From contig NZ_NRRR01000003.1 of NCBI RefSeq assembly GCF_016583765.1, positions 1-64,000 on the forward strand: 64,000 nucleotides of DNA, read 5' to 3'. This document shows positions 26,483-36,723 of the stretch, piece after piece. The stretch's first letter is position 1, and every line of letters starts with the position of its first letter. The notes beneath the pieces were generated by a model. That model was not told where the DNA came from. It saw nothing but the letters and a program-made list of their open reading frames with translations, and ran no database searches. The DNA is from Chromatium weissei. Lineage in GTDB: Bacteria > Pseudomonadota > Gammaproteobacteria > Chromatiales > Chromatiaceae. A program made the translations under genes and the position numbers.

Positions 26483-27412
26483 GTGAAAAAAATCAGTATT
26501 GTCGGCGCTGGTCGCGTCGGTGAAACGACGGCACAAATTCTTGCAGAAACTGAATTGTGTCGTGACATTGCGCTATTCGATGTGCGCGAAGATGTGCCGG
26601 AAGGTGTGGCGCTTGATATTTTACAAAGCGCGCCTTTTTTTAAGTTTGATGGCGTGCTTTCCGGCAGCAATGATCCGCACATTTTGCAGAATTCGGATTT
26701 GGTGATTGTGACCGCCGGTTTTCCGCGCCAGCCCGGCATGTCTCGCGCTGATGTGTTGGAAAGCAACGTGCGCATCATCGATCAGGTCACCGACCACATC
26801 GTCACTCATGCGCCTAACGCAATGATTTTAGTGGTTTCCAATCCCGTCGATACGCTGACTTATCGCGTGGCACAGCGCACCGGTTGGGGACGTGAACGTG
26901 TGTTTGGTCAAGCGGGCGTGCTGGATGCGTCACGAATGGCAAGTTTTATCGCGCAGGAAACCGGCTTTTCCACGCGAGACATCACCACGCTGGTGCTCGG
27001 CGGTCACGGCGACACGATGGTTCCGGTGACGCGTTTTTGCACGATCAATGGCGTACCCATTGCGCACTTTTTGTCACAAGAACGCATCGCCGCCATTGTC
27101 GAACGCACGCGCACCGGCGGAGCAGAAATTCTCGCATTGCGAAAAAATTCAAGTGCTTATGATGCGCCCGGCGCGGCCGTTGCAGCGATGGTTGATGCCA
27201 TTGTCAACAATCGGCGGCGCTTATTGCCCTGTGTTGCGCTGCTCGACGGCGAATATGGCGAAACTGATATTGCAATGGGCGTTCCCTGCATTCTCGGCGA
27301 GCACGGCGTGGAATCAGTGGTCACCCTTGATCTCAATACTGAAGAACAAGCTGATTTTCAGCGATCTGCCCATGCAGTGCGCATTGATATTGAACGCCTC
27401 AACACACTTTAA
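26483..27412 (+). CDS. mdh: Malate dehydrogenase (LDH-like family)
   Basis: Converts malate and oxaloacetate with NAD(H) in the TCA cycle. The 309 residues show the Rossmann glycine motif GAGRVGE, the substrate loop FPRQPGMSR (Arg in the position that favours oxaloacetate over pyruvate), SNPVDTLTY, and the catalytic His in GGHGDTMVP. It belongs to the LDH-like MDH group rather than the dimeric E. coli type. GTG start with AAAGG upstream. Stand-alone gene between the rpmE terminator and pilM. Confidence 0.93.
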   Translation: MKKISIVGAGRVGETTAQILAETELCRDIALFDVREDVPEGVALDILQSAPFFKFDGVLSGSNDPHILQNSDLVIVTAGFPRQPGMSRADVLESNVRIIDQVTDHIVTHAPNAMILVVSNPVDTLTYRVAQRTGWGRERVFGQAGVLDASRMASFIAQETGFSTRDITTLVLGGHGDTMVPVTRFCTINGVPIAHFLSQERIAAIVERTRTGGAEILALRKNSSAYDAPGAAVAAMVDAIVNNRRRLLPCVALLDGEYGETDIAMGVPCILGEHGVESVVTLDLNTEEQADFQRSAHAVRIDIERLNTL

Positions 27413-27430
27413 GCGTTGTTAATTCAATAA

Positions 27431-27457
27431 GATGCGATGAACAACATTCATCGCATC
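27431..27457 (+). terminator. Stem-loop after mdh, possible terminator
   Basis: A perfect 11-base stem, GATGCGATGAA (27431-27441) and TTCATCGCATC (27447-27457), with loop CAACA, beginning 18 bases after the mdh stop. No U-tract follows, so it could be a weak or Rho-assisted terminator or an mRNA 3' stabiliser. Confidence 0.55.
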
Positions 27458-27611
27458 CTGTACACAACAGATTGAAATGCTTTGCGAATGAACAAAAACC
27501 ACGTTGTCATCACGGCGAATACAGTTAGCGAAATCAGTTAAATTTGTTATCGTTAGATACCACAATTTGCGCTAAATTAAGACAGCGATCACGCCTGCAG
27601 TGAGAACACTC

Positions 27612-28688
27612 ATGTTTGGATTTAACCGCAAAAATAGTCCTCTCCTCGGCATCGACATCAGTTCGACTGCCATTAAATTAATTGAATTATCACGTAAACC
27701 CGGCAATTCAAATACGGCATCAGCGTCATACCGAGTTGAGCGTTTTGCAATTGAATCACTGCCGTTTAACGCAGTAGTAGAAAAAAAGATTGCCGATCCT
27801 GAAATGGTCGGACAATGTATTCGCAAAGCCGTCATTAAAGCTGGAACTAAAACTAAACGCGCTGCAGTTGCTGTCGCGGGCGCAGTGGCAATTACCAAAA
27901 TCATTTCAATGTCAGCATCATTCAACGATGCTGAATTAGAAAATCAAATTCAACTAGAAGCCGATCAATACATCACCCATCCTTTAGAAGAAGTTAATCT
28001 TGATTTTGATGTCATCGGTCCAACGCCAAATAATCCCGCAATGGTTGACGTTTTACTCGCAGCATCACGCCGCGAAAACGTGGATGATCGTGTAGCCGCA
28101 TTAGAAATTGCCGGATTAACTGCAACCATAGTTGATATTGAAGTTTACGCAATGGAAAATGCAATATCACTGTTATTAAGCGACACGAATCAAACCACTG
28201 ATTCACCTGTTGCAGTTGTTGATATTGGTGCTGCTAACACCACGCTGTACGTTTTTAATAAAGGACAAATTATTTATACGCGTGAACAAAATTTTGGCGG
28301 CCAACACTTAAAAGATGACCTTCAGCGCCGTTTCGGAATTTCCCGTGAAGAAGCCACACAAAAGATCATAAAAAATGATTTTAACTCAGCATCTGAAATC
28401 GAAGCATTAGATACTTTCAAAGACTCACTATCTCAGCAAATCAATCGCGCTTTACAATTCTTCTATTCTGGAACAACCTTTAATCACGTTGATCGTGTCA
28501 TATTATCTGGAGGTTCAGCGAGTTTACCAAGACTAAGTATCGTGGTAGAGGAGCGAATTAAACTTCCAATTAGCATTGCTAACCCATTTCAACAAATGTC
28601 GTTATCGCCGCAAGTCAACGCAAAAGATTTGCTGTGCGAAGCGCCCTGTTTAATGATCGCGGTTGGACTTGCCTTGCGGGGATTTTAA
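27612..28688 (+). CDS. pilM: Type IV pilus assembly ATPase-like protein PilM
   Basis: PilM is an actin-like cytoplasmic protein that binds the PilN N terminus and links the alignment complex to the pilus motors. The 358 residues have actin/FtsA-fold nucleotide motifs: LLGIDISSTAIKLIEL, VAVVDIGAANTTLYV and ILSGGSASLPRL. ATG 27612 is preferred to the GTG at 27600. The stop overlaps the pilN ATG by one base. Confidence 0.95.
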   Translation: MFGFNRKNSPLLGIDISSTAIKLIELSRKPGNSNTASASYRVERFAIESLPFNAVVEKKIADPEMVGQCIRKAVIKAGTKTKRAAVAVAGAVAITKIISMSASFNDAELENQIQLEADQYITHPLEEVNLDFDVIGPTPNNPAMVDVLLAASRRENVDDRVAALEIAGLTATIVDIEVYAMENAISLLLSDTNQTTDSPVAVVDIGAANTTLYVFNKGQIIYTREQNFGGQHLKDDLQRRFGISREEATQKIIKNDFNSASEIEALDTFKDSLSQQINRALQFFYSGTTFNHVDRVILSGGSASLPRLSIVVEERIKLPISIANPFQQMSLSPQVNAKDLLCEAPCLMIAVGLALRGF

Positions 28689-29293
28689 TGGCACGAATTA
28701 ATCTTCTTCCTTGGCGCGAAGCTGCTCGCCAACAACGCCAACAGGAATTTTTCATTGCAGGTGGTGTTGCACTGAGCATTACCTTCGCAATTGCAGTTCT
28801 CGTTCATTTTTTCATTGAAGGAAACATTAGCGACCAACTTGCGCGCAATGAACAACTCAAAAGTGAGATTGCAAAACTTGATATTCAAATCAAAGAAATT
28901 AAAGATTTGGAAACGACAAAAACAGATTTATTAGCGCGTATGGAAATCATTAAACAGTTGCAAAAAAGTCGTCCTGAAATTGTTCGGCTATTTGACGAAT
29001 TGGTCAGTGCGCTTCCAGAAGGCGTGTATCTCACACAAATTGAACAAAAAGGGCGCACCGTGGAAATGGCAGGACGCGCCCAATCGAATGCACGTGTTTC
29101 TGCATTTATGCGCAAAATAGAAAATTCCAAATCCATTGGTAAACCGCGTTTAGTCCTTATTGAAAATAAAGATAAAACTGATACTGGACTTAGTCATTTT
29201 CGACTGGCTTTCGATCAAATGAGTCAGGACGCAGAAGCGAATACTGAAAATAAAAAAGCGGCATCGAAAAAACCAATAAAACCTGCCAAATAA
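28688..29293 (+). CDS. pilN: Type IV pilus alignment protein PilN
   Basis: PilN is an inner-membrane protein whose cytoplasmic peptide binds PilM. The start at 28688 gives the signature opening MARINLLPWREAARQQRQ, followed by one membrane helix (about 22-42), a coiled coil (about 45-95) and a ferredoxin-like periplasmic domain. The last ~25 residues are Lys/Ala-rich. 201 residues, typical size. pilO follows after 31 bases. Confidence 0.95.
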   Translation: MARINLLPWREAARQQRQQEFFIAGGVALSITFAIAVLVHFFIEGNISDQLARNEQLKSEIAKLDIQIKEIKDLETTKTDLLARMEIIKQLQKSRPEIVRLFDELVSALPEGVYLTQIEQKGRTVEMAGRAQSNARVSAFMRKIENSKSIGKPRLVLIENKDKTDTGLSHFRLAFDQMSQDAEANTENKKAASKKPIKPAK

Positions 29294-29324
29294 ACTAAAG
29301 CACGATTGTAACGGCGGCAAAATC

Positions 29325-29957
29325 ATGGATTTGAACGAACTCAACGATCTTGATCTGAGTGGTTTTGGTGAGTGGCCAATTCCAGTTAAAGCAGTTGTTA
29401 TTTTAATCGTCTGCATTGGACTTGGTGGTTTGGTTTTCTATTTTGACACTCAAGATCAACTCACTCGTTTCGATCAAGAAAAAGCAACAGAAGCTGAATT
29501 AAAAATTAGTTTTGAAGCGAAACAACGCAAGGCTTCTAATCTTGATGCTTATCGACAACAACTTGCTGAAATGCAAGAATCGTTTGGTGCAATGTTGCGG
29601 CAACTTCCAAACAAAACCGAAGTCGCTTCGTTATTGGTTGATGTATCACAAACTGGGTTGGCGAATGGATTGGAATTTGAGTTATTTCAGCCCAATCAAG
29701 AATTAACTAAAGATTTTTATGCCGAATTACCCATTGATATTCGTGTAACAGGAAGTTATCACGATTTTGGACGTTTTATTAGCGGTCTTGCTGCATTACC
29801 GCGTATTGTAACAGTTCATGATGTGCAAATTGCTGCTGCAAATAAACCAACGACAACGGATAAAAATACGGATAAATCAGCAGATAAAGCCGCTAAACTT
29901 ACGCTTCAGGCCACCGTCAAGACTTATCGTTATCTTGATGAGGAAACCAAAAAATGA
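29325..29957 (+). CDS. pilO: Type IV pilus alignment protein PilO
   Basis: PilO pairs with PilN in the periplasm to connect PilM with the PilP-PilQ secretin. The 210 residues have the conserved N-terminal ELNDLDLSGFGEWPIPVKA, a membrane helix (about 22-43), a coiled coil with QRKASNLDAYRQQL, and the ferredoxin-like domain (DIRVTGSYHDFGRFISGLA). The Thr/Asp/Lys-rich stretch near 175-195 is low complexity. The stop overlaps pilP by 4 bases. Confidence 0.95.
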   Translation: MDLNELNDLDLSGFGEWPIPVKAVVILIVCIGLGGLVFYFDTQDQLTRFDQEKATEAELKISFEAKQRKASNLDAYRQQLAEMQESFGAMLRQLPNKTEVASLLVDVSQTGLANGLEFELFQPNQELTKDFYAELPIDIRVTGSYHDFGRFISGLAALPRIVTVHDVQIAAANKPTTTDKNTDKSADKAAKLTLQATVKTYRYLDEETKK

Positions 29958-30484
29958 TGCGCCATCGTATTCTGCCATTATTGATTATTCTATTAAATGT
30001 TGTGCAACTTGCTGGTTGTGGCGATGATGAAAATGCTGCGTTAGAGGCTTATATTCAAGAGACCAAACAACGTCCGCCTGGTGGAATTGCGCCGCTACCA
30101 GAAATAGAGCCAATTGAGACATTTGTTTACATACCTAATGACCGCCGCGATCCATTTGTTCCTGATGAAAAAGCCATGCCTGTTGAAGAAAAACCACCAG
30201 AGAATGAATTTGCTCCCGACCCAAATCGCCGTAAAGAGGAATTAGAAAGTGTGCCACTGGATTCATTACGCATGGTGGGAACTCTCGATCAAGGTGAAGA
30301 ACGATGGGCATTGGTACGCAATAACGACGGTATTCTATATCGCGTAAAAGTTGGCAATTATCTGGGGTTGAATAATGGACAGATTGTTAACATCAGTGAG
30401 AATGAAATTCAACTTAACGAAGTTGTTTCTGACATGCCCGGTCAGTGGCGTGAACGCCCTGCTACAATTGCGCTGTCTGAATAA
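29954..30484 (+). CDS. pilP: Type IV pilus lipoprotein PilP
   Basis: PilP bridges the PilN/PilO pair and the PilQ secretin. The 176 residues have a signal peptide with lipobox LAGC (Cys22), a Pro-rich extended region containing RRDPFVPD, and the C-terminal beta-sandwich domain (LDSLRMVGTLDQGEERWALV, GNYLGLNNGQIV). ATGA overlap with pilO implies coupling. pilQ follows after 17 bases. Confidence 0.95.
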   Translation: MMRHRILPLLIILLNVVQLAGCGDDENAALEAYIQETKQRPPGGIAPLPEIEPIETFVYIPNDRRDPFVPDEKAMPVEEKPPENEFAPDPNRRKEELESVPLDSLRMVGTLDQGEERWALVRNNDGILYRVKVGNYLGLNNGQIVNISENEIQLNEVVSDMPGQWRERPATIALSE

Positions 30485-30501
30485 TCAAAGGACAAATCAA
30501 A

Positions 30502-32808
30502 ATGACTCGCTTAATTGAATATCGCAGTTGGCTTAAGTCGTTCGCCCGTCTATTTTGTTTCTTTATAATACTGAGCACTCCTGCGCAAGCAGTTGAATTA
30601 CTAAGTGTGCAGCCCTTTGAATCGTCTGGAAAACAGGTGCAGATTCAGCTTACTTTTTCTGCACCAGTTGCCACGCCAAAAGATTTTTCTATTCAATCAC
30701 CAGCGCGAATTATGCTGGATTTTCCAAATGTAACCAGCAAACTTGAACGCAAATCAATTGCAATTGGTGTTGGTGTTGTGCATAGCTTAGTTGCAATTAC
30801 TGCGACAGTTGATAATGCCGAGCGCACTCGTGTTGTACTCAATCTTACTGATTCGTTACCGTATAGCGTAACCAATTCGGGCGAGCGCGTCACAATTACA
30901 ATTAATCCTACAACTGCCAACTCATCACCGGCAGCAAATTTACCAATAGCGGCTACGAATTCTCGTCTTAATATGACACCCACATCAGCAGTTAATCATT
31001 CTAGTAGTGCGGCGTTACGTGATATTGATTTTCGACGCGGTGGTAATGGTGAAGGACGCGTTGTTATTCGTCTACCCAATTCAAATACACGTGTTGCAGT
31101 ACGCGAAGAAGGTAGCCGTATTCTTGTTGATTTGTATGAAACTGCCCTTCCAAAACGATTATTTCGGAAACTTGATGTCACTGATTTTGCGACACCTGTG
31201 ACTGCTATTGAATCGCGTCCAAATGGAAATAATGTTTTGGTTGAGATTCAGACAAATGGCGATTTTGATCAAATGGCGTATCAAACTGATGAGGTCTTTA
31301 CTTTAGATTTTCGTGTATTAACACCAGCAGAAAAAGAAGAAATTGCGCGTAATAAAATGGTTTACGAAGGTAATCGTCTGTCATTAAATTTTCAGGATAT
31401 TGAAATTCGCGCTGTACTACAGGTGTTGGCTGATTTTACCAATATGAATTTGGTTGCCAGCGATACGGTTCAAGGCAATATCACATTGCGCTTAAAAAAT
31501 GTACCTTGGGATCAGGCACTCGATATTATTTTGAAGACAAAAGGATTGGATAAGCGTCAAGAAGGTAATGTCATCATGGTTGCACCAGCACAGGAATTGG
31601 TGGCGCAAGAACAAACACAAGCAGAATCAGTACAAAAAATTGAAGAACTTGCGCCATTAAAAACGGAATACATTCAAATCAATTATGCGAAAGCAGCAGA
31701 TATTTCTGCATTTTTAACTGGCGGTGCAATTCACAAAGAATCAAAATCAACTACGTCTGAATCAACTTCTCGTCCCGGTTTAATCGGTCAAAAAGGTGGT
31801 AAACTTGGTAAAGAAAATACGAATTCGATGGAGAGCGATTTATACAAAGGTTCAATTCTAACGCCCGGTCGTGGCAGTGCTACTTTTGATGAAAGAACTA
31901 ATACGCTGGTCGTAATGGATACCGCAGTACGCTTGGAACAAATTAGAAAAATTGTGGCAAGATTAGATGTTCCAGTACGTCAGGTTTTAATTGAGTCGCG
32001 GGTGGTGGTTGCGAATAACGATTTTGCTCGTGATTTGGGTGTACGTTTTGGTGTTTCTGGTTCGATGGGTTCGGTTGGCGGCAATGAATTGATGGTGGCA
32101 GGTGGTCAACCTGGTAGTCTTGCAGTAGGCGGCTTCGATAAAGGACCATTTGGATTAAATCTTGATGCTGGAACGCCATACAATTCTGGTTTAATAGATG
32201 CTGAGGGCAATCAAACATTAGTTACAAATCTTCCTGCTGCTGATCCGTCAGGATCAGTTAATTTTTTACTCGGTAAGGTCGGTTCTTATTTACTGCAATT
32301 GGAATTGTCTGCGATGCAGCGTGAAGGGCGCGGAGAAATTGTTTCTAGCCCGCGAGTCATTACTTCCGATCAAAGCCCAGCAATTATTAAAATGGGTCAA
32401 GAAATTCCGTATAAAACCGTTTCGGATAAAGGTACAAAAGTTGAATTCAAACCCGCTGTTTTACAACTTGATGTCACGCCGCACATCACTCCAGATGATC
32501 GCGTCATTATGGATTTATTAGTGAGTAAAGACTCTGCTGATTACTCCAATCAAACAACTGACGGTGTGCCAATCAACACGCGTTCAGTGCAAACTTCGGT
32601 ATTAGTGAATAATGGTGAAACCGTTGTGCTCGGTGGTATTTTTGAACGGCAAAAGACTTTTCAAAAAGAACAAGTGCCTTGGCTTGGTGATATTCCAGTT
32701 TTAGGTCGTTTATTTAAGAGTGAATCACGATTAGATAACAACAATGAATTACTCATTTTTGTGACACCAAAGATATTGAAAGGCGATATGGCGAAGACCG
32801 GAAAATAA
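30502..32808 (+). CDS. pilQ: Type IV pilus secretin PilQ
   Basis: PilQ is the outer-membrane channel for the pilus. The 768 residues hold a signal peptide (about 1-30, ending PAQA), two AMIN peptidoglycan-binding domains (about 31-135 and 170-275), an STN/N0 domain (ISLNFQDIEI-like LSLNFQDIEIRAVLQVLADF), an N1 domain with a Ser/Thr/Gly-rich insert, and the secretin core (about 490-765: VLIESRVVVANNDFARDLG, VPWLGDIPVLGRLF, LLIFVTPKIL). tgt begins 6 bases after the stop instead of the more usual aroK. Confidence 0.96.
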   Translation: MTRLIEYRSWLKSFARLFCFFIILSTPAQAVELLSVQPFESSGKQVQIQLTFSAPVATPKDFSIQSPARIMLDFPNVTSKLERKSIAIGVGVVHSLVAITATVDNAERTRVVLNLTDSLPYSVTNSGERVTITINPTTANSSPAANLPIAATNSRLNMTPTSAVNHSSSAALRDIDFRRGGNGEGRVVIRLPNSNTRVAVREEGSRILVDLYETALPKRLFRKLDVTDFATPVTAIESRPNGNNVLVEIQTNGDFDQMAYQTDEVFTLDFRVLTPAEKEEIARNKMVYEGNRLSLNFQDIEIRAVLQVLADFTNMNLVASDTVQGNITLRLKNVPWDQALDIILKTKGLDKRQEGNVIMVAPAQELVAQEQTQAESVQKIEELAPLKTEYIQINYAKAADISAFLTGGAIHKESKSTTSESTSRPGLIGQKGGKLGKENTNSMESDLYKGSILTPGRGSATFDERTNTLVVMDTAVRLEQIRKIVARLDVPVRQVLIESRVVVANNDFARDLGVRFGVSGSMGSVGGNELMVAGGQPGSLAVGGFDKGPFGLNLDAGTPYNSGLIDAEGNQTLVTNLPAADPSGSVNFLLGKVGSYLLQLELSAMQREGRGEIVSSPRVITSDQSPAIIKMGQEIPYKTVSDKGTKVEFKPAVLQLDVTPHITPDDRVIMDLLVSKDSADYSNQTTDGVPINTRSVQTSVLVNNGETVVLGGIFERQKTFQKEQVPWLGDIPVLGRLFKSESRLDNNNELLIFVTPKILKGDMAKTGK

Positions 32809-33933
<1,125 letters not shown>

Positions 33934-33976
33934 CGCATCAGCCGTGACCTTCCTCCAATTGATTCATTCAAATTCG

Positions 33977-34237
33977 ATGCCTCAAATCACGCTTTACACC
34001 ACTTTGATTTGTCCTTATTGCCACCGCGCCAAACGTCTGCTGAAACGTAAAGGCGTTGTATTTCAAGAAATTGCAATTGATCACGATCCGCTGCAGCGAC
34101 AAACCATGATTGAACGCAGCAATCGCTTCACCGTGCCACAGATTTTTATTGATAACCGCGCTATTGGTGGTTATGACGATATGGCGCTGCTCGATGAACG
34201 CGGTGAACTCGATGCGTTGCTAGGATTGACATCATGA
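33977..34237 (+). CDS. grxC: Glutaredoxin 3
   Basis: A small glutathione-dependent disulfide reductase. The start at 33977 gives 86 residues beginning MPQITLYTT; the open frame extends upstream into tgt but that part has no family features. The dithiol active site CPYC (residues 12-15) is followed by KRLLKRKGV, the cis-Pro segment FTVPQIFID and the GGYDDM glutathione-binding loop. The stop overlaps the hslR start by 4 bases. Confidence 0.93.
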   Translation: MPQITLYTTLICPYCHRAKRLLKRKGVVFQEIAIDHDPLQRQTMIERSNRFTVPQIFIDNRAIGGYDDMALLDERGELDALLGLTS

Positions 34238-34632
34238 ATAGTGCGAATGAATTAACGGAATTGCGTTTAGATAAATGGCTATGGACAGCGCGATTTTTCA
34301 AAACGCGCCAACTTGCAGTTGAAGCAATTAACGGTGGCAAAATTGAGGTAAATGGTCATCGTGCAAAACCCGGACGCACCATTCGCCCCGGTATTCAATT
34401 AACGATTCATAAAGACAATTTAATTTGGGAAATTGAAGTGCTGGCGTTGAATAAACAACGGCGACCAGCGAGTGAAGCAGCATTGCTGTATCGAGAGAAT
34501 GAAGCGAGTCAATTAAAACGCGCAGCAGCCATGCGCGAACGGCGTGATTTAGGTGTTATTGACAGTGGTAAACCGAATAAACGTGAGCGGCGAATGATTG
34601 AACAATTCACTGGACGCAGCGAAGCCAATTAA
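34234..34632 (+). CDS. hslR: Heat-shock protein 15, ribosome-associated (Hsp15)
   Basis: Hsp15 binds free 50S subunits carrying a nascent chain and helps recycle them. The N-terminal S4 RNA-binding domain (LRLDKWLWTARFFKTRQLAV, GGKIEVNGHRAKPGRTI) is clear and is followed by a basic, Arg/Lys-rich tail with KRERRMIEQFTGR. 132 residues, normal for the family. Overlaps grxC by 4 bases and precedes the dehydrogenase gene by 5 bases. Confidence 0.93.
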   Translation: MNSANELTELRLDKWLWTARFFKTRQLAVEAINGGKIEVNGHRAKPGRTIRPGIQLTIHKDNLIWEIEVLALNKQRRPASEAALLYRENEASQLKRAAAMRERRDLGVIDSGKPNKRERRMIEQFTGRSEAN

Positions 34633-34637
34633 AAATC

Positions 34638-35528
34638 ATGAATATGAATGGTAAAACTGCACTGGTGACAGGCGCAAATTCTGGTTTAGGTAAGGCATTG
34701 GCGTTGGCATTGGCGCGAGATGGTTGGCGCGTGGGTTTGGTCGCTCGCAATGTTGAACGAGGTGCGGCAGCAATTGCTGAAATTCGTGCTGCAACTGGGA
34801 ATACTGACTTGCATTTATTTATTGCGGATTTCACTGATCAAATCGCAATTCGGCAATTAGCTGTAGCGGTGTGCGATCAGTTTGAATACCTGCATTTGCT
34901 GATTAACAACGCGGCAACAGCGTATTCCGAACGGCGCTTAACCTCCGATGGAATTGAATGCACATTTGCGGTGAATCATTTAGCGCCATTTTTATTAACG
35001 CATTTATTATTGGAACGCTTAAAAACCAGTGCACCAGCGCGAATTGTGACCGTTGGCACGCGCATGAATACGGCATTGGATTTCACTGATTTGAATTGGG
35101 AACGGCGGCGTTATCGAATGATGCAGGCTTATGGTCAGGCCAAGCTCGGCAATTTGCATTTTACCTTTGAATTGGCGCGGCGATTGAATGGAAGCGGAGT
35201 GACAGCGAATTGTGTCTTTCCGGGAATTTTTAATTCAAATCTCGGTGGAACAGATGGTGCACAAAATTGGTTTTGGAAATCAATTGCGGTGCTATTTGGC
35301 TGGGCATTACCAACACCGGAACGGGCAGCGCAACGCGTATTATTTGTTGCCACTGATTCGACATTTGCCGAAATCAGTGGCATGTATTTAGGTAATCATC
35401 ATCAGTTGTTAAAAGCGCCAGCGCAGGCGCGAAATGCGCAGATCAATCGGCAATTGTGGCGTATTAGCGAAACCTTGACGGGAATTCTGCCTGCTGCGCC
35501 GAGTCCGCTACGTCAACTCAGGCTGTAA
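34638..35528 (+). CDS. Short-chain dehydrogenase/reductase
   Basis: A 296-residue classical SDR of the retinol-dehydrogenase-like type. NAD(P)-binding motif TGANSGLGKALA near the N terminus, LINNAA, and the catalytic Tyr/Lys in YGQAK are present. The segment that normally carries the catalytic Ser (for example IGS or VSS) reads IVTVGTRMN, so Ser appears replaced by Thr. Substrate unknown. It is the last gene of a tight run from tgt. Its 3' end overlaps the convergent EF-hand gene by 11 bases. Confidence 0.87.
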   Translation: MNMNGKTALVTGANSGLGKALALALARDGWRVGLVARNVERGAAAIAEIRAATGNTDLHLFIADFTDQIAIRQLAVAVCDQFEYLHLLINNAATAYSERRLTSDGIECTFAVNHLAPFLLTHLLLERLKTSAPARIVTVGTRMNTALDFTDLNWERRRYRMMQAYGQAKLGNLHFTFELARRLNGSGVTANCVFPGIFNSNLGGTDGAQNWFWKSIAVLFGWALPTPERAAQRVLFVATDSTFAEISGMYLGNHHQLLKAPAQARNAQINRQLWRISETLTGILPAAPSPLRQLRL

Positions 35529-36300
35529 TGGATAGCCCGGATTGATACGTTGATGTTGCACCCGTACGCGTTTGCTGCGTGTTTTGCTGCAAGCCGTAGG
35601 CATCCATCAACTGCATGATGCGACGTTGAAGCGCATCAGTCATGGTGCGAGTCGTACTCGTATTTTCATTCGCGGCAGGCGTTGCCGCTGTTGTGGCTGC
35701 CGTCGTTGTCGTTGTAGCAGTCGTGGTATTCGACGTTGTTGCAGTCGTCTGCGTCGTTGTGGCAGCGAGCGTTGATTGAATCGCGGCGAGTGCTTCCGTT
35801 GCACTGACCACACCATCACCATTTGTATCAGCCGGATCAGTCAGCGTTGCAGCAGCCGTTGTATTCGCGGTGCTATCTGTCGCAGCGGGCGGAGGCGGAG
35901 GCGGTGCGCCAGGACCACCAGGGCCACCAGGGCCACCTTGCCCGATACTTTGCGCATTGCCATTACCACCGCCAGCCGCGTTATTCGTTCCCTGTGCAGG
36001 ATTATTGCGATCTGCCAACGCCTGCAACGTCGTCGTAATTTCTGCCGTCGTCGCTTGACCATCGCCATTTCCATCAAACGCCGAAAAAACCTGCTGGGCA
36101 TTCTGAACGGCTGTCGTGCTATTTGCTGTCGAACTTTGCGCAAAAGCCGTTTGTAAATCAGAGACTTCCAGATAACCCTTCTGCGCTGTATCCAAATTAG
36201 CAACGAGCGTTTCTGCCATTTTGGCCGAATCAGGGCGCTGCATTCGTCCAACGCTCGGCATCATCGTCGAATTATTAAAACCACTAATCGAATCAACCAT
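35518..36300 (-). CDS. EF-hand domain low-complexity protein
   Basis: About 260 residues. The start at 36300 is fixed by GGAGG 5 bases upstream. Three EF-hand-like calcium loops are visible: DTAQKGYLEVSDL (degenerate), DGNGDGQATTAEI and DTNGDGVVSATEA (both canonical DxNxDG). Between them lie a Gly/Pro run (GGPGGPGGPGAPPPPPP) and later a long Thr/Ala-rich tract. No signal peptide is evident. The C terminus (MTDALQRRIMQLMDAYGLQQ) is helical. Calcium binding is likely; function and location unknown. Confidence 0.8.
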   Translation of the reverse strand: MVDSISGFNNSTMMPSVGRMQRPDSAKMAETLVANLDTAQKGYLEVSDLQTAFAQSSTANSTTAVQNAQQVFSAFDGNGDGQATTAEITTTLQALADRNNPAQGTNNAAGGGNGNAQSIGQGGPGGPGGPGAPPPPPPAATDSTANTTAAATLTDPADTNGDGVVSATEALAAIQSTLAATTTQTTATTSNTTTATTTTTAATTAATPAANENTSTTRTMTDALQRRIMQLMDAYGLQQNTQQTRTGATSTYQSGLSITA

Positions 36301-36374
36301 AACAACCTCCGTATTCACCACAAACTGAGAAACACATGAAACGCATTCAAATGAAGTATAGACACACGATAAAA

Positions 36375-36689
36375 CTAATGATCAAGCGGTGGTTTGTAAT
36401 TCGGGTCTTTCGGATTCAGAAAAATGAAATGGAATTGACCCGGTTCAATTTCAACATAATCCATAACCGCTTGATCGAGCAGCGGCACTTCTTCTGGCAT
36501 CATCACCACTGCAATTCCCTCACAAGTTAACCGAATATCATCTTCAGTGTAATCATCAAATCCCATTCGATACACAATCTCACCATCAGGCTGCTGCGCG
36601 GCAGCTAAACGCAGTGACATTCCCTCAGTGCCACCTTGATGCGCTGCTTTCAACACCTGTGCAGCAGCAGCGGCTGTGAGCTTAAACAT
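36375..36689 (-). CDS. HesB/IscA-like protein lacking cluster cysteines
   Basis: A 104-residue protein with the IscA/HesB fold pattern: KLTAAAAAQVLKAAHQGG, MSLRLAAAQQPDGEIVYRMG, and VPLLDQAVMDYVEIEPGQFHFIFLNP. IscA-type proteins bind iron or Fe-S through three cysteines; here the first position falls in AAAQQPDGE and the C-terminal CGC is replaced by KDPNYKPP. Only one Cys (LTCEG) remains, at a non-standard place. It is therefore probably not a classic Fe-S carrier. GAGGA lies about 8 bases before the ATG. Confidence 0.75.
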   Translation of the reverse strand: MFKLTAAAAAQVLKAAHQGGTEGMSLRLAAAQQPDGEIVYRMGFDDYTEDDIRLTCEGIAVVMMPEEVPLLDQAVMDYVEIEPGQFHFIFLNPKDPNYKPPLDH

Positions 36690-36723
36690 TTCAGAATCCT
36701 CATCAGTTAACCACGTTTAATAA

